A DNA stretch of 64,000 nucleotides, from contig CP091242.1 in NCBI GenBank assembly GCA_027627705.1, positions 1,183,128 through 1,247,127 of the forward strand, written 5' to 3'. Each line of letters begins with the position of its first letter. Position 1 is the stretch's first letter. The notes beneath the pieces are model-generated. The model was not told where the DNA came from, did not search any database, and saw only the letters and a list, made by a program, of their open reading frames with translations. Shown here in pieces: positions 47,051 through 55,008 of the stretch. The translations under genes were made by a program, and so were the position numbers. The stretch comes from Hyphomonadaceae bacterium BL14 (GTDB lineage: Bacteria > Pseudomonadota > Alphaproteobacteria > Caulobacterales > Maricaulaceae).

Positions 47051-47089
47051 CCCCCTCACCTTACCTCTCCCCCATGAATGGGGGAGAGG
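47051..47089. repeat. REP-type palindrome (CCCTCACCTTACCTCTCCCC family)
   Basis: CCTCTCCCCC (47064-47073) pairs with GGGGGAGAGG (47080-47089) around a 6-nt loop, preceded by CCCCCTCACCTTA. This is an intact reference for the unit into which the casposon has inserted about 80 bp to the right. Confidence 0.75.
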
Positions 47090-47165
47090 AGGCCCCACGC
47101 CTCGTTCAATCCGTTGAAGCCAGGCGCTTGCATGTCCAGCTAAAGCTCACGCGTCAAAGACCCCT

Positions 47166-47182
47166 CTCCCCTCCCCGAGGGG
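47166..47182. repeat. Left target-site duplication of the casposon
   Basis: CTCCCCTCCCCGAGGGG, 17 bp, identical to 55684-55700. Because G and C runs adjoin it, the true duplication may be 14-17 bp. Confidence 0.75.
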
Positions 47183-47209
47183 GGGGTATAGATAAGTCTT
47201 ACGATAATT
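47183..47209. repeat. Left terminal inverted repeat of the casposon
   Basis: Starts GGGGTATAGATAA; compared with the right end read inward, the first 13 positions are identical and positions 15-16 (TC) and 22-27 (ATAATT) match at the same offsets, 21 of 27 in all. Confidence 0.7.
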
Positions 47210-47276
47210 GCGTCCGCGGTGGTTTTGAGGAACAATTCGGCCTTTTGCTTCCGTGATCCGTTTAAGGGGGGTGCAG

Positions 47277-48209
47277 ATGGATGAAAAAGAAGCTCTGGAG
47301 GCGAAAAAACAATCAGAGGATGAGTATGCAGCGCAAATCTGGCAATGCATCAAACGCTTTCGCCATGACAGCGAGGACTCGGAATTTAGTCAGCATGGTC
47401 ACTTATTAGACGTCGTGCAAAATGCTGCAAAAAAATATGCGTTAAAAACGAATCCAGAGCTCGATGATTTAATTAATGATGTCGAAAAATTAGCGCTTGC
47501 TGTCAATATTATTTCTGGTTCTTGCAACAGCACTGATCCACTATTCTATGAACCGAACAAAACAGGTATTTTCTGGCGTCACAGACCAGATATACTATTA
47601 GATTCTATGAAATCAGCACCTCCGAATTTTTCCAAAACAGATATTGAGTATGCGGCAGAATTGTATGTGTCTCAGGATATAATTATACCAGATTTAGAAC
47701 TATTACTGATTGATATTCTCGTGGCCATGGAACTTTCGGCATTTGCGGCGCAGATGGCTCAGCCTGAAAAGTATTCTGTTGATGGCTCTAGGGAGAGCGC
47801 GCTAAAAGCCAATCATCCCGCATTGATTTTCATTATTGGGAGGACAGCCACATTGCTATTTGTTCTTATTGTTTCGGCTGTATCGATATTTTTTGGAACG
47901 ATAATAAGTGAATGGATACCAATAATATTTATTGGATTGTCTATTATTTATTTTTTAGCGGATTTATTTATTTCAATATTATCGTTGCCAGGTGCTATTT
48001 CAATGTACTACATGAGGCGAAAATCAACCTTAAAATTATTAAATTCAATGAATGCGGTCTATTTAAATATACCTTCCCATGGCCCGGTGAGTGCGGCAAA
48101 CCTGCGCAGGCTTCTAGAGCGGTCCAGTGATTTGGGAGCGTGCTGGTCGAGTATGATATTTGTAATTTTAGACAAGATGCAAAACCTTAGTTCCGTAAGG
48201 GCGACCTGA
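47277..48209 (+). CDS. Casposon cargo: membrane protein of unknown function
   Basis: A 310-residue AT-rich gene. Residues 1-185 are soluble and mostly helical and acidic; two close membrane segments follow (about 187-235: LIFIIGRTATLLFVLIVSAV and IIFIGLSIIYFLADLFISIL), then about 70 cytosolic residues. I recognise no family. The ATG at 47277 has a G-rich Shine-Dalgarno region upstream; a GTG at 47253 is also in frame. Codon use differs sharply from flanking chromosomal genes, indicating separate acquisition. It converges with the next gene. Confidence 0.7.
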   Translation: MDEKEALEAKKQSEDEYAAQIWQCIKRFRHDSEDSEFSQHGHLLDVVQNAAKKYALKTNPELDDLINDVEKLALAVNIISGSCNSTDPLFYEPNKTGIFWRHRPDILLDSMKSAPPNFSKTDIEYAAELYVSQDIIIPDLELLLIDILVAMELSAFAAQMAQPEKYSVDGSRESALKANHPALIFIIGRTATLLFVLIVSAVSIFFGTIISEWIPIIFIGLSIIYFLADLFISILSLPGAISMYYMRRKSTLKLLNSMNAVYLNIPSHGPVSAANLRRLLERSSDLGACWSSMIFVILDKMQNLSSVRAT

Positions 48210-48292
48210 GACCCTCGGCCTCTCGTTTATTGTGAGAGTCTGTCGTTGACCTCTACCTTTTGATTGCCAGAACTCTGTCTAAAATCCATTTA

Positions 48293-48982
48293 TTATCCCG
48301 GATTTTCACCAACCTCTAACAAGTATGCTTCATATGGCTCGATACATATACCAATTTCACCGAAGTGAGACTGCAGCCTAACAATCAGTTCTGCGCCAAG
48401 GCGCGCGCCGTGAAATATATTGGGTTTGATTGTATCCTCATATAAATCATCATCTTTTGGCCAAACCTGAAGGACCACTCCGCAATTGCCGTGTGAAATA
48501 TTACTTAAGTACCAGTACACAGTACGATAAAAATGCTCGGCATCGATTGAGCAAAACTGCTTGTAAATGTTAAAGTCTTTAATCGCGCCTTCCATTTCTG
48601 CTCTGTATATAATAGATTTCCGATCATTCCTGAAATTCTCAATCGTCTCATTTTCGGCATGTATAGTTAAAATCGAATTTTTATCACCTATTTTATTAAG
48701 ATGTTTTATATCATGTTCCGCATCATAACGCTGAATTGACCAATAATTATCTTTAATAACAATATTTATTATTTTTACATAATATTCAAAACACGAACGA
48801 GATATAATTTCAACGCCCCACCTTGATTTTGCGTCAAAAGCGGCGATCATTGATTTCAGCAATTCAAAAAAGATGATTGATAGTCCGGCGGCGGCACGAT
48901 CTTTTTCATGCCTTATATGCTGAGGCTGAAAATATGAAGAATCAGCCACAATTTTTTTAATCAAATCAATTTCTCTTTCCAT
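48293..48982 (-). CDS. Casposon cargo: DUF5677-like helical protein
   Basis: A 229-residue, AT-rich, largely alpha-helical protein. The segment RSCFEYYVKIINIV in the first half and YWYLSNISHGNCG in the second half resemble the DUF5677/HEPN-like group, where a conserved Ser-x-x-xHx motif could form a nuclease-like site; this resemblance is weak. No membrane segment or signal. Base composition is foreign to the chromosome. Function unknown; a defence-like role is possible but not shown. Confidence 0.6.
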   Translation of the reverse strand: MEREIDLIKKIVADSSYFQPQHIRHEKDRAAAGLSIIFFELLKSMIAAFDAKSRWGVEIISRSCFEYYVKIINIVIKDNYWSIQRYDAEHDIKHLNKIGDKNSILTIHAENETIENFRNDRKSIIYRAEMEGAIKDFNIYKQFCSIDAEHFYRTVYWYLSNISHGNCGVVLQVWPKDDDLYEDTIKPNIFHGARLGAELIVRLQSHFGEIGICIEPYEAYLLEVGENPG

Positions 48983-49029
48983 ATTCTGCTATCCGTTTCT
49001 TTGGGCGCGGGAGCCATTTTTATTTCATA

Positions 49030-49146
49030 TTAGATTTTTTGAATGCGGAATCTGAAGTGCTCGATATAATCCCTAGTGCGCCGCCGTATCTCTGCGCGGA
49101 TTACATCGTGCTCCGGACCGCTTCCTAACAGTATGAGTTTGGTCAT
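49030..49146 (-). CDS. Small open reading frame coupled to polB
   Basis: A 38-codon frame beginning MTKLILLGSGPEHDVIRAEI and ending FRFRIQKI. Its ATG overlaps the polB stop as ATGA, the usual sign of translational coupling. It is Arg-rich with no recognised domain, and runs into AT-rich DNA, so it may be the remnant of a longer gene cut by recombination. Confidence 0.45.
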   Translation of the reverse strand: MTKLILLGSGPEHDVIRAEIRRRTRDYIEHFRFRIQKI

Positions 49147-51875
49147 GCTGCTTCTCCGCTTTCCAGCTGAATTTGTACAGTGGCCGTCGGATCAAGCCGC
49201 TCCCCAAACTCCCCAACCCCGTTCGCCTCCTTACCGATCAGGATGACGTGGTCGGCCTGGACATGCCGCCTCACCGTCTCACCAGCATCCCAGCGATCCC
49301 CGTTTTCAAACTTGCTCTCAGGGCTCAGGTGATAGGTCGCTAGGGCGTCTGCATAGGTCTTGAGCGCTTCCACGGACACCGGCTCACCCGTCTCCCGGTC
49401 AAAAGCCTGCCGCGCAGCTAGCCCAGGATCGCTCTCGAATGGGGCAACCGGTTTCGGTGCCGCTTCCTTTCGGGGTCTGCCACGCTTGTTCGGGTCGGCA
49501 TTCGTATCATCGGGCATGGGCCGCTGGGTGGCCGCAAGGGCGGTGAAGCTCACCAGGAACCCGAAAGGCTTGATCTGATCGGGGTAGCTCTTGTGCGCGT
49601 TGTGCGGGTCCATCCACTTCAGGAGATGCGGACTGGTTGCGCCATAGCGCTGCGCGGCGGGTTTCGTGAGGGCGGGGTGGTAGTCCAGGCGCACCCGCTC
49701 TGGACGACCTCCCAGGGCCGCTGAGAGGATGAAGTACCAGTGATCATACTGCCAGCGAGTGACGCCGAGTTTTGACCAGGACGCGACCGGATCGGGCACG
49801 CCAGGGGCGGGGTCGGCCTCTCCGTACGGCGCTCTCAAATGCCCCAGCCCATGAGCCGACGCTTTGCGGATGACCGGGCGGCCCTCACTATCGATATTGA
49901 AAAGAGCATAGCGCTTTGCGGAAATCGCGAAGGCATATAGCGGCTGAAATTCGCCATTACCGTTCGCAGCGTAGTTCACGTCCTCCATTTGCAGGATCGA
50001 GCCCGGCTTGCGGTACGGGTTCAAAGGCTCAAACCAGGCCACAACGCGCTTTACACGGGTTTCGAATTCATCGCGGCCCATGCCTTCAGGCCGGGCGATG
50101 GCCAGGCTATCGGTATCGCAGAATGCCCATTGCAGCCCTTGGGCAAGGGTTTCACGTTCGGCCAGGGCCAGCATCAAGCGAGCGGCTCCGGTAATGAGCG
50201 TGCCCAATAGCGGGTGAAAAAACCGGCCAGGGTCTTCTAATGCGGTGCTTTGCAATAGGCCTTCAAAGCCATTGGGGCCGTAAATCTCCAAAGGTTCCGG
50301 CTTTGGCGCATTGTCGCGCTGAACCTCGATATAAATGCCATAAGAGGTCGAATTAGCGAGTATCTTGATCGCCAATTCATTGGGGTCTTTTGCCGCCTTG
50401 GCCTCATCGCGCAGGTCTATCAGGCGGGTAAAGGCGTCGCTTTCCAGCGGATCAATTGCGTATTCGGGATTTCCAAAAAGCCGAATTGCCTTCAATTCGC
50501 TTTGCGGCTTTCCGGGGTAAAAGCTGATGGCCTCGACAATGCGCGGCGTTTTACCCGTCAAAACCTTTGCCGCGATTACATCGGCCAGCGTGTACCAAAT
50601 CGCCCCGCGATAGCTGAGGTAATTGAGCCCAATGGTGTAATTTGCATGCGGGCTGGCGTCGTATTTCGCGCGGACCGGTACGAGGCCGCCATCGGGCTGG
50701 ATTTGCACCAGCGTGGTGAGCGCCTGCCATGTCTCGCGGGCCTGAAAATCCTCTCGCGTGACGCTTTCCAGAAAGGCTCGCGTTTCCTGTGTGGTGTCAG
50801 CGGACGTGAAGCCCTCAGCTATCACGAACGGCCAAAGCCCCATGAGCGCGTTGACGGTCGGATACATGGATTTGAAGTCGGTATACCGCACTTCGACCGG
50901 CACGCGCCGGATGCGCACTTCGGCGCGCCCACCATAAAAGGTGCTCATGATCAGCCCGAACATGTCGCCGGGCACGTCCTGGCAGGCCTGGAGCGGGGCA
51001 ATGCTCATTTCATCAAGATAGGCCTTTCCGATACTCGCCTCACTGATGATCTTGTGAGCCGGAACGGCCAGGGCGTGCTTTTCGTACAGGGCCGTGAGGG
51101 CCGCGTAGCACTCCCAAGTGGCCTGGACGTCATCGCGGGCATAATCGAGATAATCAGGCGTGAGCGGCCCGCCATGGGCCTCACTGGCTATCTTGCGCGT
51201 AGGCACGTCCAAGGCCGCGCACAGGCTCTCAAGTGAGTGGCTGCGCGAAGTGAGCGCCGCGCTAAGCGTTTTCACGTCCACAAAGCATCCTTTGTGGTGA
51301 TCGACCTTCAAGCCGCGCTTGCGCATGCCACGCGGGGTCGGCTGATCCCAAAAGGATGAAAACTGGATAAGGCTTGCCCGCCGGGACAGGTGCTTCACCT
51401 GGACGCGCGGACGGTTACGGCTGGCGACAAGCTGGAACGAGAACCCGCCTCGCATGCTGCCGCGTGCCGGTCCATGGTGAATGGCCACGCGCGAGATATC
51501 GAACGGCAAATTGAAGCCGGCAATGACCCCGCCGAGGTCATACCCATATTTCAAAAGCACATGCTCGCTGAAGTCGGCCAGGGTGCGCACCCGGAAACCG
51601 CGCGGCTCACAATACGTGCGAAGGTCTGTCAGCTCGTCATCGGGCAAGTAGGGCGGGTAGAACGCCCCTTCTTCGATCAGCACGCCGGATTTGCGGACTT
51701 GATAGAAGCCAACGCGAAGCGCCTGGGATGGATCGATGTTCGTCTCGGTGTCGAATACCAGGACATAAGGCGAAGGCTCATCCAGGGCCGCCCCTCGCTT
51801 TCGCTTTGCGAGGGGCTGCGAGCCGGGCTTTCGGGTGTAAGCGCGCAGCCCAATGGTATCGGGGCCGCTAGTCAT
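49143..51875 (-). CDS. Family-B DNA polymerase of the casposon
   Basis: A 910-residue polymerase with proofreading. Exo I is D42-E44 (FDTET), Exo II GFNLPFDISR (N122, D126), Exo III YARDD (Y245, D249). Polymerase motif A is D333FKSMYP, motif B K504xxxNSTSYG, motif C C586DTDS with D587 and D589, and the following KRY lies near 654-656. All catalytic residues are present, so it should be active. The about 220 C-terminal residues have no motif I recognise. The start overlaps the HNH stop (ATGA). It would replicate or repair the element; whether it is protein-primed cannot be decided from sequence reading. Confidence 0.92.
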   Translation of the reverse strand: MTSGPDTIGLRAYTRKPGSQPLAKRKRGAALDEPSPYVLVFDTETNIDPSQALRVGFYQVRKSGVLIEEGAFYPPYLPDDELTDLRTYCEPRGFRVRTLADFSEHVLLKYGYDLGGVIAGFNLPFDISRVAIHHGPARGSMRGGFSFQLVASRNRPRVQVKHLSRRASLIQFSSFWDQPTPRGMRKRGLKVDHHKGCFVDVKTLSAALTSRSHSLESLCAALDVPTRKIASEAHGGPLTPDYLDYARDDVQATWECYAALTALYEKHALAVPAHKIISEASIGKAYLDEMSIAPLQACQDVPGDMFGLIMSTFYGGRAEVRIRRVPVEVRYTDFKSMYPTVNALMGLWPFVIAEGFTSADTTQETRAFLESVTREDFQARETWQALTTLVQIQPDGGLVPVRAKYDASPHANYTIGLNYLSYRGAIWYTLADVIAAKVLTGKTPRIVEAISFYPGKPQSELKAIRLFGNPEYAIDPLESDAFTRLIDLRDEAKAAKDPNELAIKILANSTSYGIYIEVQRDNAPKPEPLEIYGPNGFEGLLQSTALEDPGRFFHPLLGTLITGAARLMLALAERETLAQGLQWAFCDTDSLAIARPEGMGRDEFETRVKRVVAWFEPLNPYRKPGSILQMEDVNYAANGNGEFQPLYAFAISAKRYALFNIDSEGRPVIRKASAHGLGHLRAPYGEADPAPGVPDPVASWSKLGVTRWQYDHWYFILSAALGGRPERVRLDYHPALTKPAAQRYGATSPHLLKWMDPHNAHKSYPDQIKPFGFLVSFTALAATQRPMPDDTNADPNKRGRPRKEAAPKPVAPFESDPGLAARQAFDRETGEPVSVEALKTYADALATYHLSPESKFENGDRWDAGETVRRHVQADHVILIGKEANGVGEFGERLDPTATVQIQLESGEAA

Positions 51876-52246
51876 TGTGCGCCCTCCGGATAGTAAGGCA
51901 GGACGTGTTCGGCTTGCTCAAGAAGCCATCGGCCAAATTCGGCCAGAGTTCCACCAATTCGGGTGAGCCATTCGGACAGAGCCAAAAGGTAACGCCCGAT
52001 GATTTCCATCGGCGGGTTCTTCGTGACCGGTGCGTAGGAAAAATCCTTTTCGGTGTCGCTTTGTTCGCGATGGCAATTGGAGCAAAGCACACCGCCGTCA
52101 TCGTGAAACTTGCGCGGAGCGATGTGCGCAAATTCCATGGCCGCCGGATGATCTGCATACCCGCATGCCAGGCAGATGGGGTTTCGGGTTCTCAGGCGGC
52201 GAAAATCCTTTTCGCGGCGTTCTTCTTCAGAGGTCGGTGTCGTCAT
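51872..52246 (-). CDS. HNH endonuclease
   Basis: A 124-residue HNH nuclease. Zinc-binding pairs C25-C28 (CLAC) and C55-C58 (CSNC) bracket the catalytic H41 (EFAHIAP), and N57-H59 complete the HNH motif. HNH nucleases are a recurrent gene in casposons. It lies between the HTH gene and polB and overlaps polB by 4 nt. Confidence 0.88.
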   Translation of the reverse strand: MTTPTSEEERREKDFRRLRTRNPICLACGYADHPAAMEFAHIAPRKFHDDGGVLCSNCHREQSDTEKDFSYAPVTKNPPMEIIGRYLLALSEWLTRIGGTLAEFGRWLLEQAEHVLPYYPEGAQ

Positions 52247-52259
52247 GGGTCAAGTTCCT

Positions 52260-52835
52260 TTAGCTGACGATTTGATAGATTTCGTGGAACGGCACTTCGT
52301 TCACGGCCGCGATGCGGTGAAGTGCGTTCGGGTCTGTTTCGAAGGGATAGAAGCGGCCGTGAATATCGGTGACGCCCTCGCCGCGAAGGTCGGCGATGAG
52401 GTCTATGTCGTTCGTGCGGGTGAACCGGCCCTGGCGATCCCAGGCGCGCCCAGCTTTCGAAGCCGGATCGAAGCCGCGAACGAAAATCTTGTGGACCTGG
52501 CCCTCGGACTGGACGCCGATACGCCGCTCGCGCGGATCGTAAATGCGCCACACCCGGCCTTTGCGGCTGACCATGTTGTGAAGTTTGAGAAAGCGCCGCA
52601 GCGCGCGCTCTGACGTGCCAGCGTCTCTGGCCGCACCGCGGAGGCTTGCTCCATCGCGCATGAAGCGGATGGCGGCTTCGATCTCACGGCTGGACTGGGG
52701 CAGGCGTCCGGCATTCGACGCCAGCGGCTCGCCTTTGCGCGGATGGCCGCGCGCCTGTGAGGGTGTCAGCCCACGGGCTAGGCCCCGCTCAACGCGGCGG
52801 CGGTACTCGGCTGCATAGTCACGAACGCGGGGCAT
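52260..52835 (-). CDS. Putative HTH DNA-binding protein of the casposon
   Basis: A 191-residue basic protein. Around residues 50-90 REIEAAIRFMRDGASLRGAARDAGTSERALRRFLK has the shape of a helix-turn-helix. The C-terminal half (VHKIFVRGFDPASKAGRAWDRQGRFTRTNDIDLI) is a compact domain I do not recognise. HTH proteins accompany polB and cas1 in known casposons and may regulate or assist transposition. First gene of the HTH-HNH-polB operon; a 7-bp-arm palindrome lies about 90 bp upstream. Confidence 0.72.
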   Translation of the reverse strand: MPRVRDYAAEYRRRVERGLARGLTPSQARGHPRKGEPLASNAGRLPQSSREIEAAIRFMRDGASLRGAARDAGTSERALRRFLKLHNMVSRKGRVWRIYDPRERRIGVQSEGQVHKIFVRGFDPASKAGRAWDRQGRFTRTNDIDLIADLRGEGVTDIHGRFYPFETDPNALHRIAAVNEVPFHEIYQIVS

Positions 52836-52925
52836 GGAACACTCTCAAGATCACCGGCGATTGTCGCGGGTGTGCTAAGAGGGTCGGGTTGCCACACTGA
52901 AAGGTCAATAAGCCCTTGAATCTAT

Positions 52926-52943
52926 TATTCTATAATTAGAATA
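52926..52943. promoter_or_regulatory. AT-rich palindrome between casposon genes
   Basis: TATTCTA-TAAT-TAGAATA is a perfect palindrome with 7-bp arms, 91 bp upstream of the HTH gene start and just past the end of the next gene. It is a candidate operator for the HTH protein, or a weak terminator. Confidence 0.35.
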
Positions 52944-52947
52944 GCAG

Positions 52948-53628
52948 CTATTTCGAATGAACCTTTTTGAATTCCAAAAGATATTTCTGAAATGTTTTAT
53001 CGCCAAAACCTCGAACGGAATTTGTATCGATCCCAAATTCGACGTTTATCGATTTGCGCATTCGCTGAATTCGGATGTGATCGGACTTTTGCCAAAAGTC
53101 GGGCTCAGATTCAGTATGAAGGGCGATGGCCCAGTTTATCGTTTCTGCATGAGAAATCGGACCTGGCCGTTTTGGCGATAAATCAAATTGCGGGTAGCGC
53201 TCGGGATTGACGATGCGAATTCGGTTGAAGGCGATGTTGTCGAGCCTCGCCTTACCTTCATGCCATTCGACGACCGGATTCTCCCAGAATGCTGGGTCAA
53301 TTCGCCTCGGCATTCGAGCGGGCGATGGCGTTACAGGGTAGCCGTACCCGTAAAGCTCCTCGTTGAAGAGTTCGTCGAGAATTCGTTCTTCAAATCGGTT
53401 ACGTAGCTCTTTTCTGAGGTTTAGATTACGTTGCACCTCAAGTGCTCCGTTGGCTATGGCGCTAAGGCCGTCCAAGAATGACTTGGGCCCCTTACCAGCA
53501 ATCTCGGGTTTCCAGGCATCCAAGGTGGCGCGTTCTGCGACTTCCTCGGCCAGAGCGAGAGTTTCCCACGCGTTTTGTAACGAAACTCCTCGCTCCCAAA
53601 GGTCTTTTGGTTTTAGAATCTCGTTCAC
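52948..53628 (-). CDS. Casposon protein of unknown function, divergent from cas1
   Basis: A 226-residue soluble protein starting (GTG) MNEILKPKDLWERGVSLQNAWETLALAEEVAERATL, helical in the first half and basic at the end. No family recognised. The gene is divergent from cas1 with only 22 bp between start codons, so their promoters and ribosome-binding sites must overlap, which suggests linked control. Base composition is intermediate between core and arms. Confidence 0.65.
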   Translation of the reverse strand: MNEILKPKDLWERGVSLQNAWETLALAEEVAERATLDAWKPEIAGKGPKSFLDGLSAIANGALEVQRNLNLRKELRNRFEERILDELFNEELYGYGYPVTPSPARMPRRIDPAFWENPVVEWHEGKARLDNIAFNRIRIVNPERYPQFDLSPKRPGPISHAETINWAIALHTESEPDFWQKSDHIRIQRMRKSINVEFGIDTNSVRGFGDKTFQKYLLEFKKVHSK

Positions 53629-53650
53629 GCGGCAATGTTCCGGGGGCTAG

Positions 53651-54742
53651 ATGAATATCCAGACACGCACGTTAGCTGAGTCTGACGCGGATGCGGAGCT
53701 ATGGGCCGAACGCTGCCAGTATTGGCAGGCCGCGCACGAAGCCTCAATCTCGATCCGCAAGCGCCGCGAGCGCCAGAGCGCGCCGCTCATGCTGACTGGC
53801 CACGGGTTATCGATCCGTGTTGATCGCGGCGCGCTCATGATCAAGGACGGGCTCACCCACTTCCCCCAGGACAAGCGCGAGCACCGCTTCTTTAAAGGCG
53901 GCCTCGATATCCCGCCGCGCATTGTCATTGTCGATGGTAATGGCGAAATCACGCTCGACGCGCTCGATTGGCTGGACTCACAAGACACCCCGCTCATTCG
54001 TCTGAGATGGGATGGCCGCATTCAATCGATCATGGGCAAGCCGCGCTACGCCAGCGATCCTGAAAAAATCGCATGGCAGAGACAGACACGCTCGATTGAA
54101 GCGGCGCGCGCCGCATTCGGGGCGGACCTGATCGCGCAGAAAATCAAAGGCACGCTCGATAATCTCGAAACCTGCTTTCCCGCCTCAGACATTCGCGGGC
54201 GCGCCATGGCGTGCGCAGAAGAAGCGCTGACGATTCTTGAGCGCAGCCCGCCGCAAACCGTGTCTGAATTGCTTGGCTTAGAGGGCAAAGTCTCGCGGGC
54301 ATACTTCCGGACATGGCGCACAACGCCGATCCGCTGGAAAGCACGCGATCAGAACGCGATCCCGCAAGATTGGATGACCTACCAATCACGCTCATCGCTC
54401 CGGGCGAAAAAAGTCCCCAGCAACCGGCGGGCAACGCATCCGGTCAACGCGATGCTGAATTACGCCTATGGCATGCTCGAAATCCGCACCCGCATCGCGA
54501 TCATCGCAGACGGCTTTGATCCCACAATCGGGATTGTTCATGGTGACACGCGCGCAGATCGCGATACATTCGTGTTCGACCGTATGGAGCCGGGCAGGCC
54601 GGAAGCTGAGCGGCGGGTGCTGGCCTTACTCAACGAGCATGAATTCAGCACCAAGGATTTTGGCGTGAGTGAGAACGGGACGTGCAGGATCAACCCGCAA
54701 GCGTGTCAGCTTCTAGGATTAGATGCACAGGTGCTGCGGTAA
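53651..54742 (+). CDS. cas1: Stand-alone Cas1 endonuclease/integrase (casposase)
   Basis: A 363-residue Cas1. The N-terminal beta-domain reads LTGHGLSIRVDRGALMIKDG and IPPRIVIVDGNGEITLDALDWL (about residues 48-108). The helical catalytic domain contains E211 (LLGLEGKVSRAYF), H297 (GIVHGDTRADRDT) and D310 (FVFDRMEPGRP). The H-to-D spacing of 13 is the same as in E. coli Cas1, and NAMLNYAYGMLEIRTRIAIIADGFDP is a classical Cas1 segment. An extra N-terminal helix of about 45 residues is present. No cas2, other cas gene or repeat array is nearby, so the likely role is transposon integration rather than CRISPR adaptation. Confidence 0.93.
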   Translation: MNIQTRTLAESDADAELWAERCQYWQAAHEASISIRKRRERQSAPLMLTGHGLSIRVDRGALMIKDGLTHFPQDKREHRFFKGGLDIPPRIVIVDGNGEITLDALDWLDSQDTPLIRLRWDGRIQSIMGKPRYASDPEKIAWQRQTRSIEAARAAFGADLIAQKIKGTLDNLETCFPASDIRGRAMACAEEALTILERSPPQTVSELLGLEGKVSRAYFRTWRTTPIRWKARDQNAIPQDWMTYQSRSSLRAKKVPSNRRATHPVNAMLNYAYGMLEIRTRIAIIADGFDPTIGIVHGDTRADRDTFVFDRMEPGRPEAERRVLALLNEHEFSTKDFGVSENGTCRINPQACQLLGLDAQVLR

Positions 54743-54782
54743 TGATCCGTTCTGAATTTCACGCTCATCACGGAGCCCCTGC

Positions 54783-55007
54783 ATGATCCGCCAATCTCTC
54801 ATAGCCCCCGGGTTGCTGGCGTCCGCATGCGGTGGTGCACCCGAAAGCGCGTGGCCAGCACGTGAAGATGGAGCGCTTCGCATCGCTGCCTGGAATATCG
54901 AGCATCTCACCGCTAAGCTTGGGGCGAGCAAAATTTCTCTATCCTGTAGTGAATTTAATGTATGTTATATTGGTTTAAATTTCAGATCCCCTGATCTGGG
55001 TTATTAA
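54783..55007 (+). pseudogene. Truncated endonuclease/exonuclease/phosphatase-family lipoprotein gene
   Basis: A 74-codon frame. The first about 48 residues are GC-rich and look like the start of an EEP-family lipoprotein: signal SLIAPGLLASAC with lipobox, then LRIAAWNIEHLTA, the first EEP motif. After LTAKLGA the sequence turns abruptly AT-rich and unrelated, so more than 200 residues of the domain are missing. The breakpoint is near 54,925, marking a recombination joint inside the casposon. Confidence 0.65.
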
Positions 55008-55008
55008 A

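Noticed and set aside
47140..47200. The G/C runs at the casposon ends as simple independent REP copies
   Set aside because: Each flank holds only half of a REP palindrome, and the halves join into a complete unit only when the element is removed.
53651..54742. Cas1 as evidence of a CRISPR-Cas locus
   Set aside because: No cas2, no interference genes and no repeat-spacer array are present in 64 kb; the polB, HNH and terminal repeats fit a casposon better.
49143..54742. A pipolin (primer-independent polymerase element) instead of a casposon
   Set aside because: Pipolins integrate with a tyrosine recombinase at a tRNA; none is present here, whereas Cas1 and an approximately 15-bp duplication are.
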